DNA from: Candidatus Nitrosocosmicus franklandus
Lineage (GTDB): Archaea; Thermoproteota; Nitrososphaeria; Nitrososphaerales; Nitrososphaeraceae
Reading direction: 5' to 3'
Assembly: GCF_900696045.1 (NCBI RefSeq)
Contig: NZ_LR216287.1
Location: forward strand, 1,841,854-1,905,853
Length of the DNA stretch: 64,000 nt
Shown here piece by piece: positions 9,343-19,383 of this stretch (the stretch's first letter is position 1; each line of letters opens with the position of its first letter). Under the pieces are notes generated by a model. It searched no databases. It was not told the DNA's origin and saw only the letters and a program-made list of their open reading frames with translations. Position numbers and translations under genes: made by a program.

Positions 9343-10071
9343 CTAAATAAAGTTACTATGTTTATTATCACTGCGCTTGTAATCTGCTAATCCATATGTT
9401 TTTTTGAACGATAAACTTCCTTGAACTTCCTTAAGAACATTCTGTGGAGGACCTTCTGCAATAACATATTTGTTAAAACATACTACCCAAGGAGAATGAT
9501 TAGCTATGTGAGTTATGTCATGTGTGGACAAAATTACAGTCATACCATTGTTATTGAGGTTCTTTAGTATGTCAAATATCTTCTCCCTAGATACATAGTC
9601 AAGGCCCGTCGTGGGTTCATCTAAAATGAGAACATCAGGATTTCTAATCAAGGCTCTACCCAAAAATACTCTTTGTTGTTCACCACCAGAAAGTGCTCTA
9701 ATATGCCGTTTTTCATATCCACCCAAACCCAATATTCTTAACACATCTTTAATTTGGTTTTTTAATTTCTTGTCGATCCATGGAAGATAATAACTCTTGT
9801 AATTCCATGATCCCATGGCAATAACTTCATGAACAGAAACTGGAAAGTTCCAATCAATAGTTTCTATTTGAGGAACATAGCCAATAGATGGATAATAAAA
9901 GATCGAATCGCAATCATTATTACAGATATATTCTATGTCTCCGTTCCATGGTTCATAAATCCTGCACAATAGTTTTAGCAGAATGGTTTTTCCAGATCCA
10001 CTTTGACTCATCAACTATAAACACAAATATTTCCTTCTGGAATGAATAGTCAAGTCAACTCTTTCTATAAC
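9343..10071 (-). pseudogene. Metal (Mn/Zn-type) ABC transporter ATPase, damaged 5' end
   Basis: The open part (9343-10014) encodes Walker A (SQSGSGKT), a Q-loop with VPQIETIDWNFPVSVHEVI and MGSW, typical of ZnuC/MntB-type ATPases, the signature LSGGEQQRV, Walker B LILDEPTTG and the H-loop STHD. Only two residues precede SQSGSGKT, whereas the family has about 30. The missing part is visible upstream in other frames: VIERVDLTI, then IPEGNICVY, separated by single-base shifts and a stop. No permease or binding-protein gene is adjacent. The gene is probably inactive; a sequencing error would have to affect two places. Confidence 0.75.
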
Positions 10072-10273
10072 CTATTCCTGATATTAAAATCCTCAGTAGG
10101 AATATTTGTGACTTTTAGATATTAAAGGTGATCAAGCCAGATAATAGGTAAACAGATTAAGGAAAGTTTAAATCGTCCCAATATGAGGGATTTATCGTAG
10201 TGCAGTATTGTCTAATACAGTAATTATCGTCATTCTCCTCTGATCCCATGTCTTAAAAACGTTCTAAGATTAA

Positions 10274-11104
10274 ATGCTAAAATGTTATATAATCACTACA
10301 TTAAGGACATCGTATCATAAATCTAAGCAACATAATCATTGTATTAATTTAACAAAGTTGAAAGGGGGGAGGGATAACGTTATATCTAAAATATGCGATG
10401 ATATCTTTGTGCATATAGTGATAAATACTCTAAATTCCATTTCCAGTAGATATGCACCAAGTAGGGTCTTGTCATTTAGTCCTGCCCATGTCTTTAAAAC
10501 TTTGCAGTTAATAAATAGAGAAAGATATGTCAGCCGATTCTTGTTGGTAAGGGAATTGGAATTGGGAGAAGGTTCCATTAAGACGTTGATAAAACATCTG
10601 AAAATGGAAAAGATGATTATCACTACAAATAAAGGCACAACAATGTCAGAGAAGGGTGCAAAGATTTTTGAACAACTGTCCAAATACATTCCGTCTGAAT
10701 TAGAAATTCCGCAAAGTTCGATTTCTATTTCTAAATTTAATTATGCTATTTTGCTGATATATATGAGCAATGCAATTAGGCAAGGAATTGAGCAAAGAGA
10801 TGCAGCTATAAAGATGGGTGCAAAAGGGGCTACCACATTGATCTTTGAAAACGGAAAGTTTTCGATCCCCGGTTCAAAGTACAATGTTCTGAGAAATGAA
10901 AAATCTCTTGAACTGCTTTTAAAGGATGGATTAAGGCCTATCAATAATGACGTCATTATAATCGGAAGTGATGACTCTAGTCTTATCTTGGCCGAGCTAG
11001 CTGCAAAGGCTGCTGCCCTTTACACTCTAGAAAATCATGGAGACCACAAAGAACTGAAATTAATAGCAAATGAAAATAGAGTCGTCTATAAGAATAATGG
11101 ATAA
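10274..11104 (+). CDS. DUF4443-type winged-helix regulator
   Basis: 276 residues from the first ATG. The recognisable protein begins near residue 60 (RYAPSRVLSFSPAHVFKTL), so the true start is probably a later TTG or GTG; a strong purine block (about 10362-10373) precedes that zone. An N-terminal winged helix (VRELELGEGSIKTLIKHLKM...TMSEKG) is followed by a C-terminal domain with the hallmark RQGIEQRDAAIKMGAKGATT and a glycine-containing strand KFSIPG. This matches the archaeal DUF4443 family, putative ligand-binding regulators; effector unknown. Monocistronic. Confidence 0.7.
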   Translation: MLKCYIITTLRTSYHKSKQHNHCINLTKLKGGRDNVISKICDDIFVHIVINTLNSISSRYAPSRVLSFSPAHVFKTLQLINRERYVSRFLLVRELELGEGSIKTLIKHLKMEKMIITTNKGTTMSEKGAKIFEQLSKYIPSELEIPQSSISISKFNYAILLIYMSNAIRQGIEQRDAAIKMGAKGATTLIFENGKFSIPGSKYNVLRNEKSLELLLKDGLRPINNDVIIIGSDDSSLILAELAAKAAALYTLENHGDHKELKLIANENRVVYKNNG

Positions 11105-11429
11105 TTGAGTAATCCCATAATAGAATCGATCACAGTCTTTTCTAAACAACATCTTCTTATCTATTTCGTTTTATGATTGTATGGATTACTACAGGTAAAT
11201 ATTTAGATGAGATACTTTCAGCTCTGATTGAATTTTCATCCAAATCAGAAATAATCAGCTTGTGTTCTTTTGTATAATCTACTTACGTTAAACATGAACG
11301 ATAAATAGTTTGCAATAAAATATGTTACAGAACGATAGATTTTTTGGACGGTTTATCCTTTTGCATGGGATCTGACTGCTGTTATCAAAAGTCATTTATT
11401 ACATAACATTATTTACAAAAACTTGATTC

Positions 11430-12218
11430 ATGTCAAATCGACCAATAGAAAGCAGTGACTTTAAGAATGATCCCAGCATTCTAAATTTAAATAGGGTCGT
11501 CTTCATTGGGAGGACATTTTCTGAGTATATGAAGATGTTCAATTTGTCTCCTTTCCAGTTGAGGGACCTAAGGATATTAGATTGTCCATCCGGAGCTTCT
11601 TCTTTTGTTGCTGAAGCCTCGTCTACTCAATATCAGATTAAAGAAGCTGTCGGATGTGATTTGTTGTATAAAGAGGATGATGTAGGAGTACTAAGAAATC
11701 GAGGTAAAGAAGACTTGGAATACATGGTAAAACAGCTCTCCCAAGTTCCTGACTTGTATGATTGGAACATCTATTCTAACATTAGTGATCTCTATGAAGC
11801 AAGGAACACTGCTTTTGAAAAATTCATTTCAGATTATAAGGTGGATAGACTTGTGACAAGAAAAGATAAAGATGAAATTACCAAATATAAATACATACAT
11901 GCTATTCTTCCAAAACTACCTTTCGAAAATGAAAAATTTGATTTGGCATTAAGCTCTAATTTGCTTTTTTATTATCATAATATGTTGGACTATCAATTTC
12001 ATTTTAATTCTATATTGGAATTATTACGTGTTACTAGTAAGGAAGTAAGAATATTTCCATGTCAAAAACCCGATGCCACTTTTCCAGACTATTTTAACAA
12101 ATTGCTCGATAATGTTGGAACCCGAATGAATAATAAGATATCTTTTCAAATTGAAAAAGTAAGTTATGAATTTCGTAGAGGTATAAATAAGATGCTTAAA
12201 ATAAGGAAGAGCGAATAG
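11430..12218 (+). CDS. SAM-dependent methyltransferase (class I-like)
   Basis: 262 residues. The Rossmann start is ILDCPSGASSFVAEA (motif I, G-rich loop), followed by AVGCDLLY (acidic residue after strand 2) and LPKLPFENEKFDLALSS (motifs III-IV). A helical insertion of about 80 residues between strands 2 and 3 makes it longer than a minimal methyltransferase. Substrate unknown. The gene is single and followed by an intrinsic-type terminator at 12302-12351. Confidence 0.75.
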   Translation: MSNRPIESSDFKNDPSILNLNRVVFIGRTFSEYMKMFNLSPFQLRDLRILDCPSGASSFVAEASSTQYQIKEAVGCDLLYKEDDVGVLRNRGKEDLEYMVKQLSQVPDLYDWNIYSNISDLYEARNTAFEKFISDYKVDRLVTRKDKDEITKYKYIHAILPKLPFENEKFDLALSSNLLFYYHNMLDYQFHFNSILELLRVTSKEVRIFPCQKPDATFPDYFNKLLDNVGTRMNNKISFQIEKVSYEFRRGINKMLKIRKSE

Positions 12219-12301
12219 TTACTTTTGTATTAAACTTTTGAATCTGGATTTACCATCGATCTTAATCTATCTTGAGATAGATTTCATTTTCGTAGATTTA
12301 C

Positions 12302-12351
12302 TCGACTGTTTTTGGTTTTTCCAAAAGAGGGACTACAGTCGAATTTTTTTT
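12302..12351 (+). terminator. Hairpin plus T-run behind the methyltransferase gene
   Basis: Stem TCGACTGT (12302-12309) pairs perfectly with ACAGTCGA (12335-12342), followed by eight T (12344-12351). A smaller hairpin CTATCT-TG-AGATAG lies just upstream near 12268-12281. Confidence 0.65.
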
Positions 12352-12800
12352 ACTAATTATTTGATTCAAACAACTCGGTTGATTTCGATTCTGTGATCCA
12401 AATTCCGGAGATCTTAATATTATTAGATGTTATGGATATGAATTGATGGTTTACTCTATAAAAATATCGAAACTAATAATGATAACAATCTTGACAACAT
12501 GCTTAACGTGATATGATAGGTACATTAAAATGGCAAGGAGATTGCGACTGGTACATAATGTCTATGTATATGATTGATAGGATCAAAACATAACAAAGGA
12601 AAAATTTTTGAGTTCAGGAATGACTTTGACAAGCCATGATGATATTTCATAGGTAAATTGCGACTGATGATGACTGTCTGTTTCCTGTAGATTACAAAAA
12701 TATAGAATATTTTACTTATAAATACACATTTACTCTGAGATGAGATATTTAGATATTATTTGAAAGTGTTTTATATCGTCAATGTGAAATCATATTGCAT
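12352..12800. other. Gene-free stretch
   Basis: A+T-rich spacer with no coding pattern seen. Confidence 0.35.
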
Positions 12801-12806
12801 CATTTA

Positions 12807-12915
12807 GGCCGGTGCTTCGCCTAGGTTGTCCACAAACAGACGGCCTAGGAGGAATATCAATTTGTTATCGAGTAAATATTCTTTTTGAACTCCTAAGACT
12901 CGATAAAGATAAAAT
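12807..12915. ncRNA. Candidate structured RNA or regulatory element
   Basis: A G+C-rich island stands out in A+T-rich surroundings: GGCCGGTGCTTCGCCTAGG and, about 25 nt later, GGCCTAGGAGG. Inverted pairs include the palindromic CCTAGG twice and TTATCGAGT with ACTCGATAA (about 12867-12906). CCTAGGAG can also pair with CTCCTAAG lying inside the latter, giving a pseudoknot-like or alternative fold. No open frame fits. Strand and ends are not determined. Confidence 0.35.
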
Positions 12916-13139
12916 AAATTCTATTATCTGACTTGGTAATGATAATTAAAAACCCTTCATATCTAAAACACACAATGTAATAGTAGAGCAGATAGGGTGC
13001 TATGCCATGTAGTATAAAATATCATACTGGAAAATTACATCTAGAAAGAGAATAATACGGCAAGTACCTAAAATAATCTTAGCTTCAAAAAATTAATAAA
13101 AATGTCGTCTTTGAAATATGGTCAGAATTGTTGTCCCGA

Positions 13140-13520
13140 TTAGTTGCTATCGCTATCACTGCTACTACTGCTATCGCTATCACTGCTACTACTGCTATCG
13201 CTATCACTGCTACTACTGCTATCGCTATCACTGTCGTTATCGCTACTACTACCCTCTATGTAAATCGGGGCAAAACAATCTCTTATCTGATCTTCAGTAG
13301 CGAATCCTGAAGTTCCTGCTTCATTCTCGAGACAATTTTGGAATTCATCATAATTCTGTCTATCTGTATTGCTATTATCTGTACTAGTAGCAGTGGTCTG
13401 ATCTTCATTACTGGTAGCGTTTGTTTGTGCAAAAGAACTACTAATTGCATTACTTGATGAAAGTAACATTACAGCCATGACTAACGAGATGCTGAAAAAC
13501 ATCATCTTATTTGTACTCAT
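13140..13520 (-). CDS. Secreted protein with Ser/Asp repeat tail
   Basis: 126 residues: signal peptide (MAVMLLSSSNAISSSFAQ), a Thr/Asn/Ser-rich linker, a short globular piece with two cysteines (FQNCLENEAG...QIRDCFAPIY), and a C-terminal tail of alternating DSDS and SSSSS blocks. The tail is encoded by a 24-bp tandem repeat (13146-13233). The tail is disordered and strongly acidic; such tails in surface proteins may act as spacers, bind cations or be glycosylated. Tail length is expected to vary between strains. No family recognised. Confidence 0.7.
   Translation of the reverse strand: MSTNKMMFFSISLVMAVMLLSSSNAISSSFAQTNATSNEDQTTATSTDNSNTDRQNYDEFQNCLENEAGTSGFATEDQIRDCFAPIYIEGSSSDNDSDSDSSSSSDSDSSSSSDSDSSSSSDSDSN
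13146..13233. repeat. 24-bp tandem repeat inside the Ser/Asp-tail gene
   Basis: Three complete identical units (13146-13169, 13170-13193, 13194-13217) and a 16-bp partial unit. Each unit begins GCTATCGCTATCACTG. Identity between units suggests recent slippage or expansion. Confidence 0.9.
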
Positions 13521-13910
13521 CGAAAATGTTTCTTACAATAAACTATAAAATGGTGACAAAGCAACATTGACTGACTAATTACTCAACAATTCTACATTTA
13601 ATTAAAGACAAATTTGTTTTTAACATCTAGGAAAATTAATTATCAATTAATAAATAAAATCTAGTGCTGATGCTACTCTTATTTTTCCAATAATTCTCAT
13701 TATGTTTTTTATATCTACACACACTTCTAATTGTTTTTATTTCTTTCAAATAACAAGGGGTAATATTTCATAATTCAAAATGGATTAAAAAACTGCTTAA
13801 TTCCTTGAATTCAGAGCAAAGCACAAACATATTATATAAACCTAGTATAACAAATTTGTAGTATATTTCATGATAATAACTATATGAAATAAAATTAGAT
13901 AACAAAACGC
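13521..13910. other. Divergent intergenic region
   Basis: 390 bp between two divergent small secreted-protein genes; promoters of both must lie here. A+T-rich, no structured element recognised. Confidence 0.4.
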
Positions 13911-14123
13911 ATGAACAAAATATACTTATTTGCAATAGCTAGTATATTGGCAACAGCCTCTCTAGTAGCTGCAACGTTTACGGCCGCACAACCATCATTT
14001 GCTCAGACTCCACCACCACCACCAACTGACGATATGGGCACAACCATGGACATGGGATCTAATATGACTGGTGGCGATAATGCAACATCAGCCATGACTG
14101 ATAATTCTACTTCACCAATGTAG
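13911..14123 (+). CDS. Small secreted Met/Pro-rich protein
   Basis: 70 residues. The signal peptide ends at PSFAQT, followed by a run of six prolines and a tail with repeated Met-Asp/Met-Gly pairs (DDMGTTMDMGSNM), seven Met in about 35 residues. Methionine- and aspartate-rich short exported proteins can bind copper, but no motif proves it here. It is divergent from the Ser/Asp-tail protein. No family recognised. Confidence 0.6.
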   Translation: MNKIYLFAIASILATASLVAATFTAAQPSFAQTPPPPPTDDMGTTMDMGSNMTGGDNATSAMTDNSTSPM

Positions 14124-14916
14124 ATCCTAGAGAACTTGTAGAATAAGAAATTGATACAATATTCTTACTAACCTATTATTTTTTTGCATTTTTCTGCCTT
14201 GCATTTTATATCTAATTATTAGTAGTGTTTTTAACACATTTTCAAAAAGTAACAGGGTTTCAATGCGGGTTTATGGGACATGAGGTATGACAGTTGACAA
14301 CATCTAACTAATTGTACCCAAGTTTGCCTTTGCCTCCTACGTTAACATAAATTTGATGAATTTCACATTTAATTGTTATAGATATTATTGAAGGTAATAC
14401 TTAAACCATGATCGTGATATTGTTATGCATACTAATATACGATAATCTAATGAAGAATTATTACCTATTTTAGACAGTAGTTTTATTTTGCAAATATAAT
14501 ATTTAGCTCGATCAATACGAGACATGAGATTCAACTAATAAGTCAGTGTATTTGATATAAAAACTCTATTTGAATATATCAAGTCAGGTATTCTTCATAT
14601 AGTTACTATATAATAGCAACTAGTGAATTCTGTAGCCGCTTGTTTAATTCATTGACCCAACTTAAATGGGTAAACTACAATGCATTAGATATATTGTCAT
14701 CATACTGTGATAGCATTATTCATTGAGTTGAGAAATGGAATTGAGATTTCGTTTGTAAAAAAGAAGAGGAATAAGAAATAATGCACCTTTTTCTTGAAAT
14801 AAAAACATAAAGCCTATTCAAGCCTTTGTACAAGAAAGATAATGTGTAAAAAGTTTTGTGATCAGAAAATGCTATACTATAACTAACAGGTAAGAAAGGA
14901 TGTTTTTCGTCAGAAC
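14124..14916. other. Gene-free stretch, 790 bp
   Basis: Between a small secreted-protein gene and a convergent hydrolase gene. I found no frame with coding character, no repeat and no G+C-rich structured island. Confidence 0.4.
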
Positions 14917-16269
14917 TTAATTGTTCGTTAACAGATCCATTACCATGTTAGAGAGCATGTCTTTATCGTTAAAAACAATGTTTGAAATATTATTACTAGT
15001 TATGTCATCACTAGTGAGTATGACAACGGCCCGTTCTGTTGTCGGATTGAAACCCATAAAAGCGTTGTAACCACTTGCAGTAGCGCCATTATGCCATATG
15101 ATCTCATGACCAAAGTTTGTAGTCACAATCCATCCTAGTCCCACATAATAACCCAATTCAGCCGCTTCTGATGTTTGCAAGTTGTTGGGTAATAGTTGAC
15201 CAGTATCATGTCTTATCAAGTGCGAATCTTGCATTGGTTTGTCTAATACCGTTTTAATTAATCCAATATTTGCAGATAGGAACTTTGCCATGTCGCTTGT
15301 CGTAGAAAATATCGCCCCGCCTCCCTCAATAGGAGCTGAAAGGTTCCAAGATGGAATCTCTTGACCTTTGTAATGTCCTATGGCTAAACGTTTCTTGTCT
15401 TGTTCAGAGAGATTGATCCCAGTACTGTTCATTCCCAATACGTCCAGAATTCTTTTTTGTAATAGTTCTTCATATGATGACATATTTGACTTTAGTACCA
15501 ATATGTGACCAAGCAATCCCGACCCAAATGTAGAGTAGTGAAACTGAGAACCCGGTTCTCCAAGTAAGGATGTGTTAGATAATGCCTGATAGAATTGTTC
15601 TAAGGTGTAATCCTTAGTACAGTCAATAAGGCCTAATCGGAATTGGATGGAGTCTTGAACAGATGCTCTCGATGGGTCATATTGAGGACAATAGTTGTAA
15701 GGCCACTCAGGTAGACCAGAGGTATGAGTTGCCAAATTCTCAAGTGTAATCTTGTGTCCTTTATATTGCGGAACAGTAACATTCGACGGAAGATAATTCT
15801 CAATGGGGTCGTCCAAATTGACAAGACCCTTGTAGACCATATCTGCAAGGAGGAGTGCAGTAAATACCTTAGTATTGGAACCAATTGCAAATATAGTATT
15901 TTGGTCTATTTTGGTATTGCTGCTTTTATTTGATAATTGACCATAACCGTAGAATTGAGTTCCATTTTTATCTACAAGACCTATGGCAATTGCTGCGTTG
16001 GTTTTATTGTTGTCTATGCGCTCTCTCAGAAGCTCTTTTATCTGATTGGTTATTTTAAATCCATCATCTTCTAATACAAAATTATCTGACGAAACTTGTT
16101 GCTGCTGAGGTTGTTGTGAGGTGGATAATATAGAAGATAAATTAGAACTCGAATTGAAGCCATTTACATAGGACTCAATAGGGTTAACTCCAATTGTTAC
16201 CATCAATACAAGTGACAACAATAATGAGGATATTTTTCTTACTCGATAAATTGATAACATCTGAAACAA
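14917..16269 (-). CDS. Secreted serine hydrolase, beta-lactamase class C family
   Basis: 450 residues. An N-terminal membrane/signal segment (residues 13-28) and a Gln/Ser linker precede the hydrolase domain (about 75-450). Active-site elements are present: Ser131-x-x-Lys134 in IGSNTKVFTALL, Tyr245-Ser in FHYSTFGSG, and His394-Asn-Gly in IIWHNGATAS, the equivalents of SxxK, YxN and KTG. THTSGLP is also typical. These enzymes include esterases, D-aminopeptidases and penicillin-binding-protein-like proteins; without murein, an ester or peptide substrate outside the cell is more likely. Many sequons. Monocistronic. Confidence 0.88.
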   Translation of the reverse strand: MFQMLSIYRVRKISSLLLSLVLMVTIGVNPIESYVNGFNSSSNLSSILSTSQQPQQQQVSSDNFVLEDDGFKITNQIKELLRERIDNNKTNAAIAIGLVDKNGTQFYGYGQLSNKSSNTKIDQNTIFAIGSNTKVFTALLLADMVYKGLVNLDDPIENYLPSNVTVPQYKGHKITLENLATHTSGLPEWPYNYCPQYDPSRASVQDSIQFRLGLIDCTKDYTLEQFYQALSNTSLLGEPGSQFHYSTFGSGLLGHILVLKSNMSSYEELLQKRILDVLGMNSTGINLSEQDKKRLAIGHYKGQEIPSWNLSAPIEGGGAIFSTTSDMAKFLSANIGLIKTVLDKPMQDSHLIRHDTGQLLPNNLQTSEAAELGYYVGLGWIVTTNFGHEIIWHNGATASGYNAFMGFNPTTERAVVILTSDDITSNNISNIVFNDKDMLSNMVMDLLTNN

Positions 16270-17147
16270 TGACCATAACTTTTGGACATAAATATTTGTT
16301 TTGTTCTCTATTGTTTTATCATTATTTTATATGATGAATCATAATTGGACAAGTTATTGACTTGGATCTAAAAAGATGTCTAATTCGTGTGAATCAAGCG
16401 CTTATAGATTATTAAAGTTCTGCAGCATGCTCAATATATGATAATAATAATGAATGATCCTGAGGGCAAAAATAATAATGAACGTTCTAGGAATAGGTAT
16501 ACCATTAGAAGAAAGGTGTCTAAGAAAAATACAATACTTTTGATCGAGTTCTTTAATACTTTTTCTCCAAAGTTGTTTCTATCAGAAAAGCTATCCCTTA
16601 GATAACAATAAGGGGTATATTAGGCAAAATAACCGTAATTATGTTTTTTGGGCAGTCGTAAATTCAACCATAAGATGCATCCGTCAGCATGGAAAAACAT
16701 GGGATCATATCTTTACATATACGAGAGTCGACCTGCGAGATGAAAGACCCTAAAATACATCCTGGACATGTGAATAAAGGATTAGAATCTAGTAAAGTAC
16801 AAATATTGTTTAGCATACAGAGATATTTCGATGGATTGAGAAGCATTTCTTTAATTAATGAATGTAAAACCCGAGCAAAGATTATCTTGTTTACCAATTC
16901 TTTTTGTAGAAAATTTTGAGTTAGATAAAATTTCATATAAATACAACTTCTCTGTAATAGACTGTGGGTACCTGAGAGAAAGCAACATATAACTACTGCA
17001 TTTGGGATACTAATTTGTATTTGATAGATTTTGATTTCAACCTCTCACAAAATGCTCAGAAAGTTTCGCTATCATTTTTTAATGAAACCAATAATGATTA
17101 TATTAAACCTGATGTCGATCAGGATCATTAATTAATATCATTTTCTA
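16270..17147. other. Gene-poor stretch, 880 bp
   Basis: Two overlapping opposite frames (16664-16936 minus, 16689-16919 plus) occupy the middle but neither has recognisable motifs, so neither is called. Near 16595-16616 CCCTTAGATAACAATAAGGGG can form a small hairpin. Confidence 0.35.
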
Positions 17148-18212
17148 ATGGTGTACATCTTGTCTATGTCTGATGAGCTAAAAAAGAACACACAATTTAT
17201 ATTGTCTCATTTTAGTGGTCAAGAGTTTGTGTTTCCAAGGTCAATTATGACTGCAAAAACCAATGGTCAGGTGTTTGTAGACTCAGAGGAGGAGATGCTA
17301 GAGTATTTTGTTAAAGCTGATTTTGTTGATTGTAGAATTAATGGCTATCCTTTCCATCATCATAATGAGAGTAGAAATCTATACCCTAGTTTCATTTTCA
17401 TAGATTTGGATCTATCCTTATGTTCTACTTGCAAGTATCCTATAAGAAAACTAGATTATATCCTAAAACAGACGCTAAATAAAATAAAAGATGAAATCAA
17501 TGGTATCCCTACCGTTCTCTGGACTGGTGGTGGCTATCACATTTATCAACCCATAAAGATGGTCGCCAAGAACGACGAAAGACTTCCTTTGGAGGATTTT
17601 AAAGAGTTTGAGGATTTTAAATATATTACAAGATCTGACTTGACCACAGATTTTATAAGATTTGCAGGAAAATATCTTACTAGCCAAAAAGGCGATCCAA
17701 AACATAATCCTTCAATTTATTCTTGCTTAATTAGAATACCAGGGACTATTAACTCAAAATATGGAAACAAAGTGGATATAATTCAGAAATGGAATGGGAC
17801 CGAAGTTATAGCAAGTCCGATTTTATTACCTTTCTTAGATCATTTAATTCAAATAAAGATAGAATCAGAGGAATCAAAGAAGCGAAACAGTATCACAAAT
17901 TCTAAATCTAATGATAATAACAATATCGCTTGGATCGAAAGATTATTGAAAACTCCAATCGCAGACCATAGGTACTTTTGTCTTTGGCATATCTTGATAC
18001 CGTATCTGCTAAATATCAAAAAATTACCAGAAGATCAAGTAATATTGATAATTACTAGATGGTTAGATGAATGTAATAAGCTAAACAAAATTCGGTGGAA
18101 GTACCCTCAAAGAATTAAAGAACAGTTGAGGTACGACAAAGGGTATCCTCCTATTAGTATTGAAAATCTGAAGAAAGAGAATTTTGAACTCTATACATTA
18201 CTGCAAAAATAG
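17148..18212 (+). CDS. Primase-polymerase-like protein (archaeo-eukaryotic primase superfamily)
   Basis: 354 residues. The acidic pair Asp86-x-Asp88 sits in FIFIDLDLS after hydrophobic residues, His131 lies in TGGGYHIYQP, and RIPGTINSK follows near residue 196. This order matches the catalytic motifs of plasmid- and virus-type primase-polymerases. The C-terminal part (about 270-354, FCLWHILIPYLLN...WLDECNKL...PISIENLKKEN) looks like a helical accessory domain. Such genes in Nitrososphaeria usually sit in integrated elements; here no helicase or intact integrase is adjacent, but an integrase remnant lies at 31 kb. Probably a relic of a mobile replicon or a repair enzyme. Confidence 0.65.
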   Translation: MVYILSMSDELKKNTQFILSHFSGQEFVFPRSIMTAKTNGQVFVDSEEEMLEYFVKADFVDCRINGYPFHHHNESRNLYPSFIFIDLDLSLCSTCKYPIRKLDYILKQTLNKIKDEINGIPTVLWTGGGYHIYQPIKMVAKNDERLPLEDFKEFEDFKYITRSDLTTDFIRFAGKYLTSQKGDPKHNPSIYSCLIRIPGTINSKYGNKVDIIQKWNGTEVIASPILLPFLDHLIQIKIESEESKKRNSITNSKSNDNNNIAWIERLLKTPIADHRYFCLWHILIPYLLNIKKLPEDQVILIITRWLDECNKLNKIRWKYPQRIKEQLRYDKGYPPISIENLKKENFELYTLLQK

Positions 18213-18577
18213 ATGACTATATCTTCTAGAAATTTCAGAGCCTTTGCTTTCTAATGCTATGGTTTGATAATTAAACAAACTAATAATATATACATTCTTG
18301 CTAATCATACCATGATATTACCTTAATATGGCAAATCCAATTTGACATTTCTTTATAGATGTTATGAATAATAAAGGACACCAAAAAGTACATGCAGATC
18401 TTTATCGATAGTGTGCTTCGGACATTTGGAGAGTAGAAAAGTAGGTAACTTTTAATGATGAAATTCGTTGGTTGTTACGTAGATCATTGTATCAAAATGA
18501 AGTAACCTATAATATCACATTTTTGAGGCATAATTATCTTTACATTCTATCGTCACCTAAGAGTAATACTAAAATGA
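18213..18577. other. Gene-free stretch
   Basis: No coding pattern, repeat or structure recognised downstream of the primase-like gene. Confidence 0.35.
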
Positions 18578-18751
18578 TTTTTTCAAAAGTTAGATACAAT
18601 CGGCATAACCTATAGAATAAGTTTAAGGAATTTTGCTAAATGGGTAAGTACGAGGGGTATAAACCGTTATGCTTACAACCTAGGTCGTCTTCCATCTGTC
18701 GTAGAACAAGAAGTGAATTTATTAAAGTCATTGCATAAATCTAGTATATAG
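18578..18751 (+). pseudogene. Short coding remnant without start codon
   Basis: A 57-codon frame with clear coding character (RNFAKWVSTRGINRYAYNLG, then LPSVVEQEVNLLKSLHK) but preceded directly by a stop and lacking ATG, GTG or TTG at a sensible place. Family not recognised. It is most likely the end of a decayed gene. Confidence 0.35.
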
Positions 18752-19020
18752 CATCATGAGATGTCATGTTTATAATACCTTAGAATAATATGGTCTGCAT
18801 TAAAACATACGAAGTAATGGTATTAATTCATAATCATTAAAGTCGATTTTCGTGATAAACAATTTTGAATGATGAGATCGAGTCTACTGTAGTAGATCTA
18901 TCGGTGATAAGGAAGAGAGTGATAAAGCTAGTTATAAACATATTTATGATCTTAATAAGTGAATATTCCTCAAATATAAACGTAACATACAATTGGTAAC
19001 TCATATTTCTTAAAAGAATC

Positions 19021-19165
19021 GGGTCCTGCAAGAGGGGTGACTTGGGAGGGTGGGGGAAGTGCCAGAGATGCAAGACCCGAAGTCAACTTTTAGGGAGCTA
19101 AAGTTAACCTTACTTTTCGTTATGAATTTATAAACTAGACGTATCCATTGATATATTTCACCATG
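19021..19165 (+). repeat. Dispersed repeat, copy 1
   Basis: Imperfect inverted arms GGTCCTGCA (19022-19030) and ATGCAAGACCC (19068-19078), then a right part with a TTTATAAACTAGACGTATCC block. Copies 2 (25622-25860) and 3 (48712-48965) share the arms and the right part. Confidence 0.5.
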
Positions 19166-19383
19166 GCTACTCCTTAGTTCCAAACAACTATTATGCGAAT
19201 TAATTTTGTGTATTTGATAAAGGAATACTTTCAAGTTTAATTTGGCTTTTTGATAAATATTCTAATGGAGTAAAGTTTTCATTGACGCATAAATGGTAAA
19301 TCTAAATAGAACTTGTCACTAATTACAATACCTCACCATTATAGTAAAGTATTTGACTAACTTTACTTTACTTTATCGATACA

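Noticed and set aside
13146-13233. CRISPR-like array
   Set aside because: Units are contiguous without spacers and lie in a coding region.
13118-13310. Two plus-strand repeat-coded frames (Tyr/Cys/His-rich, Ala/Ile/Thr-rich)
   Set aside because: They are the other reading frames of the 24-bp repeat in the Ser/Asp-tail gene, which has a signal peptide and sensible composition.
16664-16936. Opposite 90- and 76-codon frames
   Set aside because: No motif, no start context and they exclude each other.
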